This document shows positions 11,793 through 22,936 of a stretch of 64,000 nt of DNA, piece after piece. Within the stretch, counting starts at the first letter, position 1, and every line of letters begins with the position of its first letter. This DNA is from Fulvia fulva (Eukaryota > Ascomycota > Dothideomycetes > Mycosphaerellales > Mycosphaerellaceae). The stretch covers positions 2,976,001-3,040,000 of the forward strand of contig NC_063012.1 of the NCBI RefSeq assembly GCF_020509005.1. Direction: 5' to 3'. The notes below the pieces were generated by a model, which was not told the origin of the DNA, made no database searches, and saw only the letters and a program-made list of their open reading frames with translations. A program made the translations under genes and the position numbers.

Positions 11793-13606
11793 TTCCTTGT
11801 TACTAGACATATTAGGAGCCTTTAACAATGTCTTATACTAGAGGCTGATCCACATCCTGAAATAGAAGGCTATCCCTAACTAGACAGTCCAGTTTATCTA
11901 GTCCTTCCTTAGAGGCAGAACCACAAGACTAAGACTAGGTAGATACAAATCTAACAGCATGCCTACAGAGACAGGAATCCTATAGGGGTCAACAATGTCT
12001 CTAATCCTGTTTCTCCTCTTTATAGCAGACCTGCTAGCAAAGCTAAACTCTAGAAACAAATCAGCCTTAGGGTTTGTGGATGACACAAACATCCTAGCCT
12101 AGTCAGACAGCACAGAAGAGAACTGCAGAATCTTGTAGAAGAAACACAAGGAATGTGAGGAATGGGCTAGGAAACATAGAGCCAGATTTGCCCTAGAGAA
12201 GTATCAACTCATCCACTTTAGTAGAGCCAGAAACAGACACAATATGCAAGCCCCAATCACTATTTAGGGACACATAACAGAACCCTTAAGTGAATTAAGG
12301 GTGCTAGGAATATGGCTGGATCTAAAGCTCAGCTAGGGACCACAGGTCAAGAAAGCACAGGCAAGAGCAGACAACAACAGGCAATCAATTGACAGGCTTA
12401 CAGCCTCCACATAGGGAGCCACATTTGCGAAAGCAAAGGTTATGTACAAGGCCATTGTGAAGCCAGCCATACTATATAGAGCCCAGATCTGGTCAGCCTA
12501 AGACAAGATCCCAAAGAGAATTGCAGATCCTATCAGCAGAGCCTAAGCCTCCTGTCTGAAAAAGGTGCTTAGAGCATACAAGTCAACTCTAACAAGGGTG
12601 GTCGAAATGGAGTCTGGCTCCCTACTAGCCAAGCTCTACCTTCAAGGGTTGAGATACCAGTATGTAGGAAAGACGTCTATATACCTAGCCTAGCGAGTAA
12701 TCCAGAAGGCAGTCAACAAAATCAGGAGCCAGTACATAAGAAGGCACAGACAAGCAAGACCCAATCCAGCCCTATAGAAGTAGCAGGACCTGCAGAAGTT
12801 CAAAGAACTAACAGAACAGCTGCACCTAGCCAAGCAGGAACAGGACAGAGGGGCTCAGGGGAGAGAATTAGCAGCTAGCTAAGGGAAGAAGCAACAGTCT
12901 CTAGCTAAAAGGATAGCAGGACTCCTCTAGAAGACTGAATGGACAAGAACCCTATAGAGGCTAGGAACCCTAAAGGCACTCCAACAGTTTGGTAGCCACA
13001 ACTACCTACTGTACTCAGACCTGACCAGGTCAGAAGCAAGCATAGCAATATAAATCCGCTCTGAACACATCGGAGTCAGGGCATACCTGCATTAGAGAAA
13101 AGTCCTAGGTATCGAAGACAAGAGTTGCCTATACGGCTACCTGTCCTAGAATGTCGAACATAGACTTCTGGTTTACAAAGAATAGAGTACAGGGAGAGGT
13201 GAATGGAGGGCAAGGGCAAGGAACAGAAACTTCTAAGCCATGATCAGCAATAAGGGAGACCTCTAGAGAATTACAAGGTGGATCATCTACTAAGGATTTT
13301 TGGAGCAGTTCTCTCTTACTAGGGAAACAGAGAGATGGATTGAGGAGAGAAAGAAGGAGGAGGAGAGCAGGAAGAGGGAGGCAACTCCAGGGTTGCAGAC
13401 AAGGTAGTCAGAGGCTAACTACCATGACACTAGTGCACCCTAATAGAAGGAAAACTGAGAACTCATGGCAAGGAAGCTATTAGAGAAGGAGAGGAGGTTT
13501 TTACCTAGGAACAGGTTTCCTACCTTATATAGCAACATATATAGACATAAACCCGTATAGGCCGGAGGGCACTATAACGGGTAAATGAATCATCTATCTA
13601 TCTATC
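11793..13606 (+). pseudogene. LINE C body (RT to 3' end) with CpG-poor composition
   Basis: The sequence begins inside RT at a LDILGAFNNVLY stretch (near 11803). It then shows RGRTTRLRLG, GSTMSLILFLLF near 11990, and an intact GFVDDTNILA catalytic box near 12070. The Tad-type C-terminal region with HFSRARN follows, then a WRARARNRNF stretch near 13205 and a CTAT tail. Stops are TAG where Trp or Gln is expected, so it is inactive. Unlike all neighbouring relics it keeps abundant CpA and TpG, and no CpG occurs from 11788 to 12427. A fragment of it is open on the minus strand at 11898-12092 by chance. Confidence 0.85.
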
Positions 13607-13632
13607 TATATAGTCTATATTACTACCCCTAC
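13607..13632 (-). pseudogene. LINE B copy L2, remaining 5' end
   Basis: The duplicated target (13607-13622) followed by about ten bases that match LINE B minus-strand sequence (TACTACCCC), after which homology to LINE B in this orientation stops. It completes the short fragment begun at 10554. Confidence 0.6.
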
Positions 13633-16600
13633 AATCGATATCTAGAATAGCTTAAAGGGAAAGCTATCGGCGCTATCGCTAAACACGATATATTCGAAAG
13701 CCCTTATTAAGGCTATTCTAACGATCTATAAAGTAGGCTACTACCCCTAGAATTAAGGGAGTTCTACCTTATTTAATTTAGATAGCTTAAAGTTCTCTTC
13801 ACCCTATTTCTTAAGCTCTAAACGCCGCGGAGATACCTAGCTATACTAGGTAACTCCTAGGTAATAGTAGTATAGGCTACGGTACTACCGGCGCCTACGG
13901 CTCTATAGGCGAAGCTTCCCTAAGACAACTAGTAGCAACTTGTAGAGGACGTAAAAAGTATAGAAACTAATAATTAGCTCCTATACTAGTCTCTCTAGGT
14001 GATAATTACTTAGCTACGTACGGCGCTTGTACTATCGTATTACTAAGGGTAATAAGAAATAAGGACGACGTCTTAGACGATTAATAAGGCCACCCGGAAT
14101 TAATACCCCTATAGCTAGGTATCGGTCGCGGTATTAATACTAGGCCCCGCCTAACGTACGATATAGTTACGATCCGTATTATAGTAAAGGAAGACTAGGC
14201 CGAAGTTATAAAGCTATCGAATAAGGAGCTCGCCTAGCGAACTAATTAACTAGGGGTAGTCGTAGTAAACTAATAGTTTAACAGTACTCTATAGATCTAT
14301 ACTAGCTCTACTACTACTAGGAGGTACCTAGAGGTATAGCTATAATAGGCATCTAAGGTTACGGTATTAGCGAAGGTCTTAACGAAGTAATTTACGATCC
14401 TAATCTACGATATGCCTAAACAGTTCGACCTAACTAACTAAGGTTACCTACGTACTCTCTAAGAGGACAACTCGGTCACTCTTAACTCTCTAATCTAGAA
14501 GGCGACTTAGCTCTATAGAAAATGGCTAGAAGGTAAGAAGGCCTCGGCGCTAATTATATAGCTATAAGACGCGAAAGCAGCGGATCTAGTAATAGAACAA
14601 GGCCTAATCTAGTAATATAGCCTCAAGATAGTCGAAAAGTACTTATTATCCTTTCGTGTCCTCTAATACTTTAGATACTAATAGTATAGACACTAAACCT
14701 ATACGTATAGAAATAAGTAGGCCTACTTAAACTATATAGGAGACTATATATCTAGGGACTATATATCGGCTACGAGGCGGTACGCGAACTATCCGGGCAC
14801 TACCTATCGTATAGCGCGGAATACGTATAGCGGAAACTAGCAAAAAACAAGGTTATTATAAACAGAACCGTCGCCCTAAGATTCTACGGCGACTATAAGG
14901 CTAGCCTATACCGGAACTAGCTAGCGGCGGTCGGGTATAAGCGCCCTAGGGCCGAGAATAATATAAAGGATACGTAACCTAAGGCGTACGGGAGGCTACG
15001 TACTCTACTAGCTACGGCGAGGGAATCTAACTAGGCCCGGCTCCCCTTTAGTATATAACCGATAGGCGTAGACTAGAACGCGCTAGATAGTAGTATATAG
15101 GATATTATAGAGGAAATAATTATCGATAACGATAACTAGTCTCGATACGCTTAGCGTTATCTAGTATAACGTTAACTATAGTAAGGATATAGTATAGAAC
15201 TATTCCCTATACGAGGCGGACCTATACGTCTACTATATCCTAGTAATCTAGGAGCTATAGATTAACCCGTACTATAAGAGACTAACGACCTATAAGTTAC
15301 TAGGCTATACGATATACCTACGAAGCGACGGTAGACCTCGTACGTACTTCTATATTAGTAAGGATATACTAGAATCCGACTAGGAGGTAGTATACTACGT
15401 AGACGAAGAAGGTACGGGAGACATTACCTCTCTCTATATAAGTAGTACTTAGATATATAACATATATATATAACCGCTAGCCTCGAGGTCTAGCCGCGAC
15501 CTTAGGGTCTATAGACACCTAGATAGTACGCTTAAGAGACAAGGGTACTATATTGTAGTAGGAGACTTTAATATATACTACCCTTCCTAGAAAATCCTTA
15601 TATAGCCGTACCCTATAGCCGACGAAGTAATCGACTTGATAGCGAGTAACGTAATTGCCCTTAATACCCTAAAAGACCTAGGTACCTAGAAGAGAGCGGG
15701 ACTCTAAGGTACGATCGACCTCTCCTAGATCTTAGATAGCTACTACTATATAGTAACCTACTATAGGATCGAATACGAACTCGAGGCGTCGTTAGACTAT
15801 ATACTAGTTAGGACCTCTATTACGATATCGATATAATATATACTAGCGAGGACCCCTAAGCTAAACTAAGGAAAGGCCTACTAGGCTAGTATCTAGGTAT
15901 ATCTCGACGACTCCGAGAGGCTAGTCTCGATCGCGTAGTAGTAATATAATAGTAAAGACGAGATAGACGAGGTAGTCTAAGGGTTAATAGACGAGATAAG
16001 AAAACCGACCTTACTTTACGTTCCGCTTACCTAACTAACGACATAGTCTAAACTATACTAGACGCCGAAGTACACTACGGTAGTACGAGAAGTAAGGAGA
16101 GCCCGCCGGGTATAGACGAGTAGCTATAGCGAGGAGGCCTAGAACGTATATAGGGAGGCATACTAATAGAAGAAAGCTATAATACGGAGGGAGAAAGCAG
16201 TCGGCTAGAGGGCTATAGTAGAAGAAATCGCCGGCAAGCTAGCGAGGATATAGAAGCTAGCAAAATGGGCCCGATAGGACCCTATATAGGGCCCCTCCTT
16301 CTCTATCCTAGCGCTATAGTCGCCTAGTAGCCCGGTTAGCGACCCCGAGGCTAAGGCGCGTCTACTAGCTAGCAAGTTCTTCTCGCCCCTAGTCGAGGCT
16401 AATCTAAGCGATATAAATAGCTCTACTCCCCTAGCCCCTAGTATTGCGGTCCGATAGGAGGTGTCCGAGGGAGAAGTTACCGCTATACTTAGGAAGTTAC
16501 CGGCGAAGAAAGCCCCGGGGCCGGATAGGATCCTAAACGAGCTACTAAAGAAGTATAGAGATTAACTAGCCCTAGTAGTCGTAGCGATCTTTAAAGCCTA

Positions 16601-17384
16601 CCTCAAGACCGGATACTACCTAATAGTATTTAAATAATCGACGATAGTAGTCCTACGTAAGCCGTAAAAGGAAGACTATACGTAGGTAAAGTCGTACCGC
16701 CTAATTACGCTCCTTAACACTCTTAGGAAGGCGCTTAAGAAGCTAGTTATAACGAGACTCTCCGAGGCGGTAGAGGAATACTCCCTACTCCCGGACATCT
16801 AGATAGGTACGCGCCTATAGCGATCGACGCTATCCGCGATAGAACTTATTACCTCTTAGGTAAGGGCTATCTAGTATAAGAATAGGGACAAGGTAGTATC
16901 CTTACTTAGTCTAGACATATCGGGAGCCTTCGACTACGTGTTATACCCGCGGCTACTCTATATCCTAAGGTCGAAAGGACTCCCTAAGTAGCTTATTAAC
17001 TTCGTACGGTCCTACCTCTAAAACCGTAGCACGTCGATCCTAGTCGGCTAGTATAAAAGCCTATTTCAAGTAGTCTATACTAGAATTACGTAAGGCTTAA
17101 CGCTAGTACCTATCCTATTACTCTTCTTTATAGCAATGGTACTCCTAGCCCTAGAATCCTAGAATACCGCTACGAGCGGCTTCGTAGATAATACGAATAT
17201 CCTAGCGTAGTCGTCCTCGACTAAGAAGAACTATAGGCTACTAGAAGAGAAGTATAAGATCTACGAGGACTAGGCTAGGAGGTATAGGGCTTAGTTTACC
17301 TTAGAAAAGTACAATCTAATACACTTTACGCGCCGGCTACGGTTGTATAATATATAAGCTTCTATCTAGATATAGGGATATACG
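13633..17384 (+). pseudogene. RIP-mutated LINE B, ORF1, endonuclease and RT (left part)
   Basis: A nearly complete LINE B runs on the plus strand. ORF1 lies at about 13770-14990, with three CCHC-like knuckles at about 14640-14840 in which several Cys codons have become Tyr. The APE-type endonuclease lies at about 15190-15860, with VVGDFNIYYPS near 15556 and a GTIDLS stretch near 15709. RT follows at about 16490-17384, with GPDRILNELLKK near 16518, LDISGAFDYVLYPR near 16911 and GFVDNTNILA near 17179, where the second catalytic Asp is now Asn. It is cut at 17384 by Gypsy element G3 and resumes at 30982. The first 30-40 bases differ from the other full copy at 49491, so the exact 5' end is uncertain. 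Confidence 0.88.
17380..17384. repeat. 5-bp target site duplication ATACG of Gypsy G3 (left)
   Basis: ATACG at 17380-17384 is repeated at 30982-30986. Removing the element and one copy restores the LINE B sequence seen intact, on the opposite strand, near 39947-39965. Confidence 0.95.
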
Positions 17385-17568
17385 TATAAGGGCGCGCGTA
17401 CTATAGGGTCCGAATAAGAGAGTCGTTATTCTACGAAGCTATAAAAGAGGAGCGCGAGGCGCGGCGAAGTTATAAAGTAAAGCCAAGCCGCGCTAACCCG
17501 ATACGGAAGGTCCGCGGTTCACCCGGGCCGACGTAGCTATAGTAAGGGGTCGCGGGCTACCCGTAATA
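17385..17568 (-). repeat. G3 left LTR (3' LTR of the minus-strand element), 184 bp
   Basis: The repeat begins TATAAGGGCGCGCG and ends CCCGTAATA. The expected terminal TG...CA reads TA...TA on both LTRs, consistent with RIP at both ends. The same 184 bases occur at 30798-30981 with 11 differences. Confidence 0.95.
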
Positions 17569-17580
17569 GTACCCCCCCTC
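17569..17580 (-). other. G3 polypurine tract
   Basis: The minus strand reads GAGGGGGGGTAC immediately before the 3' LTR, the expected position and composition of the primer for plus-strand DNA synthesis. G4 has the equivalent tract at 37125-37139. Confidence 0.8.
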
Positions 17581-17589
17581 TTAAGATAC

Positions 17590-20500
17590 GTCTTAGTCCT
17601 CTAAGCGTTATCTATCTTATACGGCCACTTGCCCGTACTACTCTATAACCGTACGAAAGTCTAGTTATCCTCTAATACCTTATTATCGTCTAGTAATATA
17701 TCTATATCCTGTCTATCTATAACTAGCCTATCCGCGGCCAGCTCCCTTCGAGAAATATACTACCTAGTTAGCTAGTTTGCCCTAGACCTAAGTCTGTCTT
17801 CGGCTAGTACTCGCGTATAATCCTTATAGCTAAGGTTAGGTATTATTATAGGCTCTATAGGTTTTTACTCGAGCATTAGTATAACTACCGGTACTGTCGT
17901 AGAGCTAAGGGTAGTAGGTAATACCGGAGTCCTTAGTTAAGACAGTAGGCTTTCCCGTAGCCTAGCTAGTATAGCGGTACGTAGTAAATATATACTAAGT
18001 AGATTCTATTAGAGATATAGCTCGAGACAACTTATTCGTAACGGTATTACTATTAACCCTAATCGTGTTAAGCCCGAGGACCTTATTACTTAGGAGGACC
18101 TAATTAGATAGAGCTATCAAGCCTATAGGCGTAGACAACTCCGGTCGGTTATAGTAAAAGTCTATAATAGCGGCGGCCGCGTGTTTAAATATGTTCTTAG
18201 CCGGTTACTAGGTCTTACTATCCTCCTTATTCTAATATCCAAGCTATTTTACCTTATACTAAGTGTCTACTTTACGCTTCTGCCCCTTCTTTACTTTACC
18301 TACTCGTATACGGGTATATATATCTAAGATCTTCTCTACCTTATATATATATAGGTATTACGACTATATTAGCGACTATATCGGCTTCTATAGTATTAGG
18401 CTCGATAGTTATCGGCGGTAGTAGTACTAGATACTAGCCTTCGAGTAGTAGGAAGTCGGGATGATCGGCTCGCTAAAGTAACGAAGTGTAGAAGTAGTTG
18501 TCGAGTCCTACTATAGCGTCCGACAATCTCAGTTTATATAAGAGCTTAGCTAGTATAACTTCTATAATCTAGTACGGGCTAGCGTATCTTCTATTAAGCT
18601 TCTTAGATAGTCGAGTCGTACGGATGTTCTTAGTACTTAGGTATACCTAGTCGCCTAATTTATAGTCTAGCGTGATACTTTAGTAGCGGTTTACTACTTT
18701 AGCTTAGAGAGCTTATAACATCCGTATATTTTCTTAAAGGTGCTTATAAAGGTCGTAAATCCGGTGTATAAAGACTTTAGCCGATCGCGTATCTAGTCGC
18801 TAGAGAGTAGTTAGTCCTCCCTCTTTTCTAGCGCTTAGGTCTACGCGCTCTATAAACTTAGGGTTATAGCCTAAAGTAGCGTAGAATAGCGACATACTAG
18901 TAGTTTCAGAAAGGTAGTTATTGATCGCGAACTAAGCTAGACAAAGCTATTCTGCCTAGTTATCTTATACCTCGTTAGTAAATATACGGAGATACTATTC
19001 TATTACTTAGTTAGTACGTTCCGACTATATATTAGTTTCTAAGTAGTATAAAGAACTTAGCTTACGACTTATACGAAGCATCTTATAAAGTTTCTTCTAG
19101 AAGGTAGTGACCTATTACTTGCCGCGGTCTAAAGTAATAGTGTTAGGAAATCCGCGTTAGGAGAATATATACTTAAGGAAAAGTCTTGCCGCATTCTATA
19201 TAGTTATCGCTCCGATCGGAATCAGCTCGACTTCCTTCGTTAGCCTATCTATTACGGTTATAATGTTGTTATAGGTTATACTATCGAGGGTACTATTAGG
19301 AAGTCCGACTACAAAGTCTACCGCGATGTGCCTCTAAGGTCGGTCCGGTACTAAAAGTAGGTATAATGATCTAGGTAGCTAGGAGTATAGAGATTTCGTC
19401 GTACGGTATATATAGTAATTCGCGGTATATCTACGTACTAATCTTACTAAGCCAGCCCAATAGAATTCTCGTGCTACGAGTTTATAGGTTCGAGCTCGTC
19501 CTAGATGTCCTACTACTAGAGCGTTATAATTTATTCTAATAAGCCGAGTCCGTAGGGCCTAGTTATCGGGTACCTATAGGCTCTAACTATCGTACTAGTT
19601 TCGTATATATAACATATTACTATCTACCTTATAGTATATAGGGTGTATCTTCGCCTTCTATAAGAGTAGAGGGATAGTACTATCCTTCCGTAATATCTTA
19701 ATTGCCGCCTTAAGTTCTTAGTCTAGGGCGTAAGTAGTCGTTATATAGTACTCGAGTTTAGCTTCGACTTCGGCTTCATTCGTAGTCTATACTTCCTAAG
19801 CTAGTACTAGCTATATTTATAGTACCTGTTCTAGTTCTAGAATAAACTCGGTTACTTTAGGATTTAGGGGAGTCGTCTCTTCTTCTTCGGGCGTATCTTC
19901 GATAGTAGCTCGTATAGAGTCGATCTTAAGGAATCGCTCTAGCGGAAGTAATGTCTAATACTAGTACTAATTTCTCGGATCTTCTACCCCCTACGGAAGG
20001 TCCTAGCTACGTCTCGTTAGGCTATCTAGCTTCGTTCCTTATATACCTAGGCGGTATATAATCTAGAAGTTGAATTGTAATAGAAATTCTACCTATCGCG
20101 CTTGTTAGAGATATAGCTACTTTATAGTTATAAAATATTCGAGGTTCTTATAGTCTATAAACACTTTGACTAGATCGCCGTCCTTGTCTACTTCGTAAGT
20201 AAGCTCTAGGCGCTACTCTTCGAATGTTTTAATAATCGCGAGGAGTTCCTTATCGTAGATCTCGTAATTATACTCCTAGGGGCTTAGCTTCTTCGAATAG
20301 AAAGCTATAGGATACAACACTCCCTACTCGTCGTATTATAAGAGCACACCTATATTAACAAAGTCTAAGGAGTTAGTCTCGACGACAGTCTACCTACCCG
20401 GTATATAGTATACTAGTATACCCGCCTTACTAAACGCTACTTTTAACGCCTCGAATACCCTCTAGCAATCATTAGTCTAGTTAATTCTACGGTTCTTATG

Positions 20501-21187
20501 ATTGCTAGGCCTATCTAACTTTGTTAGGTTAGTCAATAGGGATATAATACGAGAGAAGGCCTCGATAAACCTACGGTAGAAGTTCGTAAATCCTAGGAAG
20601 GCTTAGACATCCTTAAGATTAGTTAGTGCTTCCTAGGTCTATATACATTCCAATTTCTCCGGGTCTATCTCGATACCCTAGGGTGTAATAATAAGGCCTA
20701 GATATTTTATACGTTCCTAGTAGAACTCGGACTTATCGATATTAATAGTAAGCCCGGCATCTCGTAGCTTAATTAATACCTTTCGTACGTATTTGACGTA
20801 CTCCTCTAGAGTGTCGCTAAAGATAAAGACGTTATCTAGATATACTAACACAAAGTCATCTAGATGTTTATATAGAACCTTGTTAATAAATAACTAAAAG
20901 GTTACCGGTCCGTTATAGAGGCCGAACGGCAATACGAGGTATTCGTATATACCGTAGCGTATTACGAAAGCTATTAGCTACTCGTGCCCTTCCGCGATAC
21001 GTAACTTGTTAAAGGCTACTACAATATCTAGTTTCGTAAAGTACTTCTTTCCGTATATACGGTTAAGCGTTTCCTTTATTAATAGAATAGGATAGCGATT
21101 CTTAATAGTGATAGCGTTTAGCCTACGGTAGTTAATATATACTCGTAGCCCTCCTCTAGGCCTTCTTACTACTAATACTAGTGCCGG
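17590..21187 (-). pseudogene. G3 pol relic: RT, RNase H, integrase, GPY/F, chromodomain
   Basis: Read on the minus strand from right to left: RT at about 21180-20590, beginning with a still-open stretch [16 protein letters not shown] at 21155-21108 and [15 protein letters not shown] near 21040; RNase H at about 20345-20080 ([31 protein letters not shown]); integrase with first Asp in HIAVDFVVGLP near 19330, second Asp in LDRGKQ near 19135 and a late SERTN stretch near 19020; GPY/F-like YQIIEV near 18550; and a chromodomain at about 18390-18180 (VEKILD, YKVKQLGY, where an expected Trp is lost). Stops are scattered. The 5' part of RT continues beyond the nested intact element at 27479. Confidence 0.9.
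21183..21187. repeat. 5-bp target site duplication GCCGG of the intact chromovirus (left)
   Basis: GCCGG at 21183-21187 is repeated at 27479-27483, directly outside the two LTRs. A 5-bp duplication is usual for Ty3/Gypsy integrases. Confidence 0.97.
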
Positions 21188-21707
21188 TGTCATGGTCTCC
21201 CCACAGAGTGTACAGAAGGTGGGGACAGAAGAGCCTCAGAGGGCTCAGAAGTCGTCAAGAAGTGACAGTCCAGCTTGGTGTGTGAGCGCCAAGAATCACA
21301 TGCCCCGCAACATTCACTACGGGACCCAGCCCTCCAAATTCACCCCTCTACCAAACCTTGACAGATTCACTTCGGCTCGTGACTGTGTGACTCACGGCAC
21401 TCCCGCGAGCACCCGCGACTGCGCTGGACCCTGGAAGAAGCACGTGGAAGACTCGGAACGTAGGGCAGGTTGGAATAAGGTTTTGAGCAAAGCTGCTGAG
21501 CGCGGCTTCGCACGGGTTAGCCCTGTTGATGCGGGGACACGCACTCGCGAGGGTCGCGTATAAATATCTGGCCTTCCCCAGGCCTCTCTTGCTTTCTTCG
21601 TCTTTTGTTTTGTGTAGCAATCATACCATACCCTTTTGCATCTGCACTTCGCACCTGCATTCTCGCTTTCACCCTTGCATCTCACAGGCCAGGCTCTCGC
21701 CCTGACA
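21188..21707 (+). repeat. 5' LTR of the intact chromovirus, 520 bp
   Basis: It begins TGTCATGG and ends CCCTGACA. It is identical to 26959-27478 except at 21622, where this copy has C and the 3' LTR has T (27393). That change is CpA to TpA, the RIP context. It contains the promoter TATA box and a 123-codon open frame (21192-21563) that corresponds to the tail of pol in the 3' LTR. Confidence 0.98.
21559..21566 (+). promoter_or_regulatory. LTR TATA box
   Basis: TATAAATA lies 371 bases into the LTR. Transcription would be expected to start some 30-60 bases downstream, in the T-rich stretch around 21590-21625. The equivalent box in the 3' LTR is at 27330-27337. Confidence 0.75.
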
Positions 21708-21709
21708 TC

Positions 21710-21718
21710 ACAAAAGAC
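21710..21718 (+). other. Candidate self-priming primer-binding site
   Basis: ACAAAAGAC begins two bases after the 5' LTR. No TGG typical of a tRNA 3' CCA complement is found there. The nine bases are the exact reverse complement of GTCTTTTGT at 21600-21608, which lies 41 bases after the start of the TATA box, about where the transcript should begin. This is the arrangement known from Tf1-type elements, in which the 5' end of the RNA folds back as primer. The assignment is inferred from complementarity only. Confidence 0.55.
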
Positions 21719-21749
21719 CAACAAACCGTCAACCACTCGAGTCATCCTC

Positions 21750-22910
21750 ATGGGTGACCACGCCACCGATAGAGGTGTCAACCTCGACAACCAAGACACT
21801 CCATTCCACTTCAGTGAGTGGACTGACATCCCCTTCTCGAACGCCGCTGCCTTCGGTGCCTGGGCAAACGCCAACCCCGACACCGCCTACGCTCTCATCA
21901 ACCGCACCGTCTCCTCTTTCCGCGAGACCGCCCAGCAGGTCGAGCAAGCAAACAACCAAGCAACATACCTTCAAGGTATTGTGAACACCTTCCAGAACCT
22001 CGCCCCGCACGCCGACGACAACCGCCGCCAGCACTTCTCCAAGAAGGTCAACGACCCAGACGAGTTCGACGGCAACAAGAGCAAGTTTGAGGCATTTGAG
22101 ACACAGCTCACCATCAAGCTGTTGGCTAATGCCGACCACTTTCCGCAAGAGAAGGACAAAGTCACGTACGTCTTCTCCCTCCTTCGGGGAGACGCCGCGG
22201 CTCAGGTACAACACTACATCGACAACGCCACGCAGACTATCGGCTGCCCGGACGTCCTCACCTTGATGCAGGACCTCCGTGCTGCCTTTGGTGATCCAGA
22301 CCGTAGAGCCACCGCCCAGAACGCCATCCACAACCTCCTCCAGAAGAACAAGAGCTTCGCCGAGTACCTCGCGGCCTTCAACCGCGACATCGGGTTCACC
22401 GGCTACAACGAAGAGACCAAGAAGAGCACTCTCCGCCGTGGTTTGTCAGCAGAGCTTCTTCGAGCCCTCGAGGACAAGGACGTCGGTGCTATGAGCTTCC
22501 GTGAGCTCGTCGAGACCTGCCAGCGCCTCGACTCCAACATGAAACACACCGCCTCTCTCCTCGCTTCCCGTTCTCAAGGTCGTCAGCCTCGTGGTCCCGG
22601 AAGCCACTTCGCTGCTCCACTAGGCGCCGCCGCTCCTACGGCTCTCCCTCCCGTCTCTGTAGGTGACGCTATGGATCTCAGCGCTGGTGCCGCCGTCCCT
22701 CGAGTCCAGGGCCTCGTCAACGGTAAGCTCACTCCCGAAGAGAAGCTTCGCCGTCGCCAGGCCGGACTCTGCACCTACTGCGGCGGTCCAGGCCACATCG
22801 CAGCCAACTGTCCGCAGCTCGCTGCCCGTAACGCCCGCAACCCGGTTCGCGGCGCTGTCGGCGCTATCGAGCCTGCTCCTGCTGCTCCCGCTGAGCAGGA
22901 AAAAGCCTAG
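21750..22910 (+). CDS. gag: Gag (nucleocapsid) of the intact chromovirus, 386 aa
   Basis: The structural protein that assembles the cytoplasmic virus-like particle and packages element RNA. Start chosen at the first ATG after the LTR (21750); an in-frame TTG at 21636 lies in the LTR and is unlikely to be used. Residues about 95-260 form a typical retrotransposon Gag capsid region (FDGNKSKFEAF near 106, VTYVFSLLRGDAA near 138). A basic, Ala/Pro-rich linker follows. A CCHC zinc knuckle lies at 341-354 with Cys341, Cys344, His349 and Cys354. The stop TAG at 22908 lies four bases after a slippery heptamer, so about one in many ribosomes would be expected to shift -1 into pol. The frame is fully intact and codon use is unlike the RIP-damaged flanks. 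Confidence 0.97.
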   Translation: MGDHATDRGVNLDNQDTPFHFSEWTDIPFSNAAAFGAWANANPDTAYALINRTVSSFRETAQQVEQANNQATYLQGIVNTFQNLAPHADDNRRQHFSKKVNDPDEFDGNKSKFEAFETQLTIKLLANADHFPQEKDKVTYVFSLLRGDAAAQVQHYIDNATQTIGCPDVLTLMQDLRAAFGDPDRRATAQNAIHNLLQKNKSFAEYLAAFNRDIGFTGYNEETKKSTLRRGLSAELLRALEDKDVGAMSFRELVETCQRLDSNMKHTASLLASRSQGRQPRGPGSHFAAPLGAAAPTALPPVSVGDAMDLSAGAAVPRVQGLVNGKLTPEEKLRRRQAGLCTYCGGPGHIAANCPQLAARNARNPVRGAVGAIEPAPAAPAEQEKA

Positions 22911-22936
22911 GTCTTCCTCATCGACGCGATGAAGAC
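22898..22936 (+). promoter_or_regulatory. Programmed -1 frameshift signal between gag and pol
   Basis: Pol lies in the -1 frame relative to gag, and its frame is open only from 22895, giving a 16-base overlap with gag. Within it, GGAAAAA (22898-22904, read G GAA AAA in the gag frame) is a candidate slippery heptamer. After a six-base spacer (GCCTAG, containing the gag stop), 22911-22936 can fold into a stem-loop in which GTCTTC pairs with GAAGAC and ATC with GAT around a GACGC loop. Heptamer, short spacer and stem is the classical architecture. The P-site codon re-pairs imperfectly (GAA to GGA), so efficiency may be modest. Stop-codon readthrough is excluded because the gag frame meets TGA at 22959. 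Confidence 0.7.

Larger units (their letters stand above)
10723..13606 (+). mobile_element. Chimeric LINE 1: WEIRD-like 5' module fused to LINE C body
   Basis: This is a 2884-bp insertion flanked by perfect 16-bp target duplications. It consists of a module of about 1070 bases (10723-11792) followed by the 3' half of a Tad-like LINE (11793-13606). The full-length LINE B copy in this window lacks the module at its 5' end, so the module is not an ordinary LINE 5' region. The same module heads two other insertions, each with a different LINE body. The arrangement matches the Magnaporthe MINE elements, in which a WEIRD module of about 1.1 kb is joined to variable-length 3' parts of the MGL LINE. 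Homology of this module to WEIRD itself has not been tested. Confidence 0.8.

Noticed and set aside
11898..12092. 64-codon minus-strand frame
   Set aside because: It is antisense to the LINE C RT, which is recognisable on the plus strand at the same place.
20978..21193. 71-codon RT-like minus-strand frame as a gene
   Set aside because: It is an RT fragment of the dead element G3 that happens to have escaped stops, and it runs a few bases into the younger LTR.
21192..21563. 123-codon open frame in the 5' LTR as a separate gene
   Set aside because: It is the LTR copy of the pol tail. It has no domain, and no promoter lies upstream of it in the element.
21636..21749. In-frame extension of gag from a TTG in the LTR
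   Set aside because: The codon at 21636 is TTG; the first ATG in frame is at 21750, just past the LTR, which is the normal place for a Gag start.
21348..21883. Long minus-strand frames over the 5' LTR and gag start (and 27119-27456 in the 3' LTR)
   Set aside because: They overlap the LTR promoter and gag on the other strand, show no recognisable motif, and are explained as shadows of a GC-rich coding sequence.
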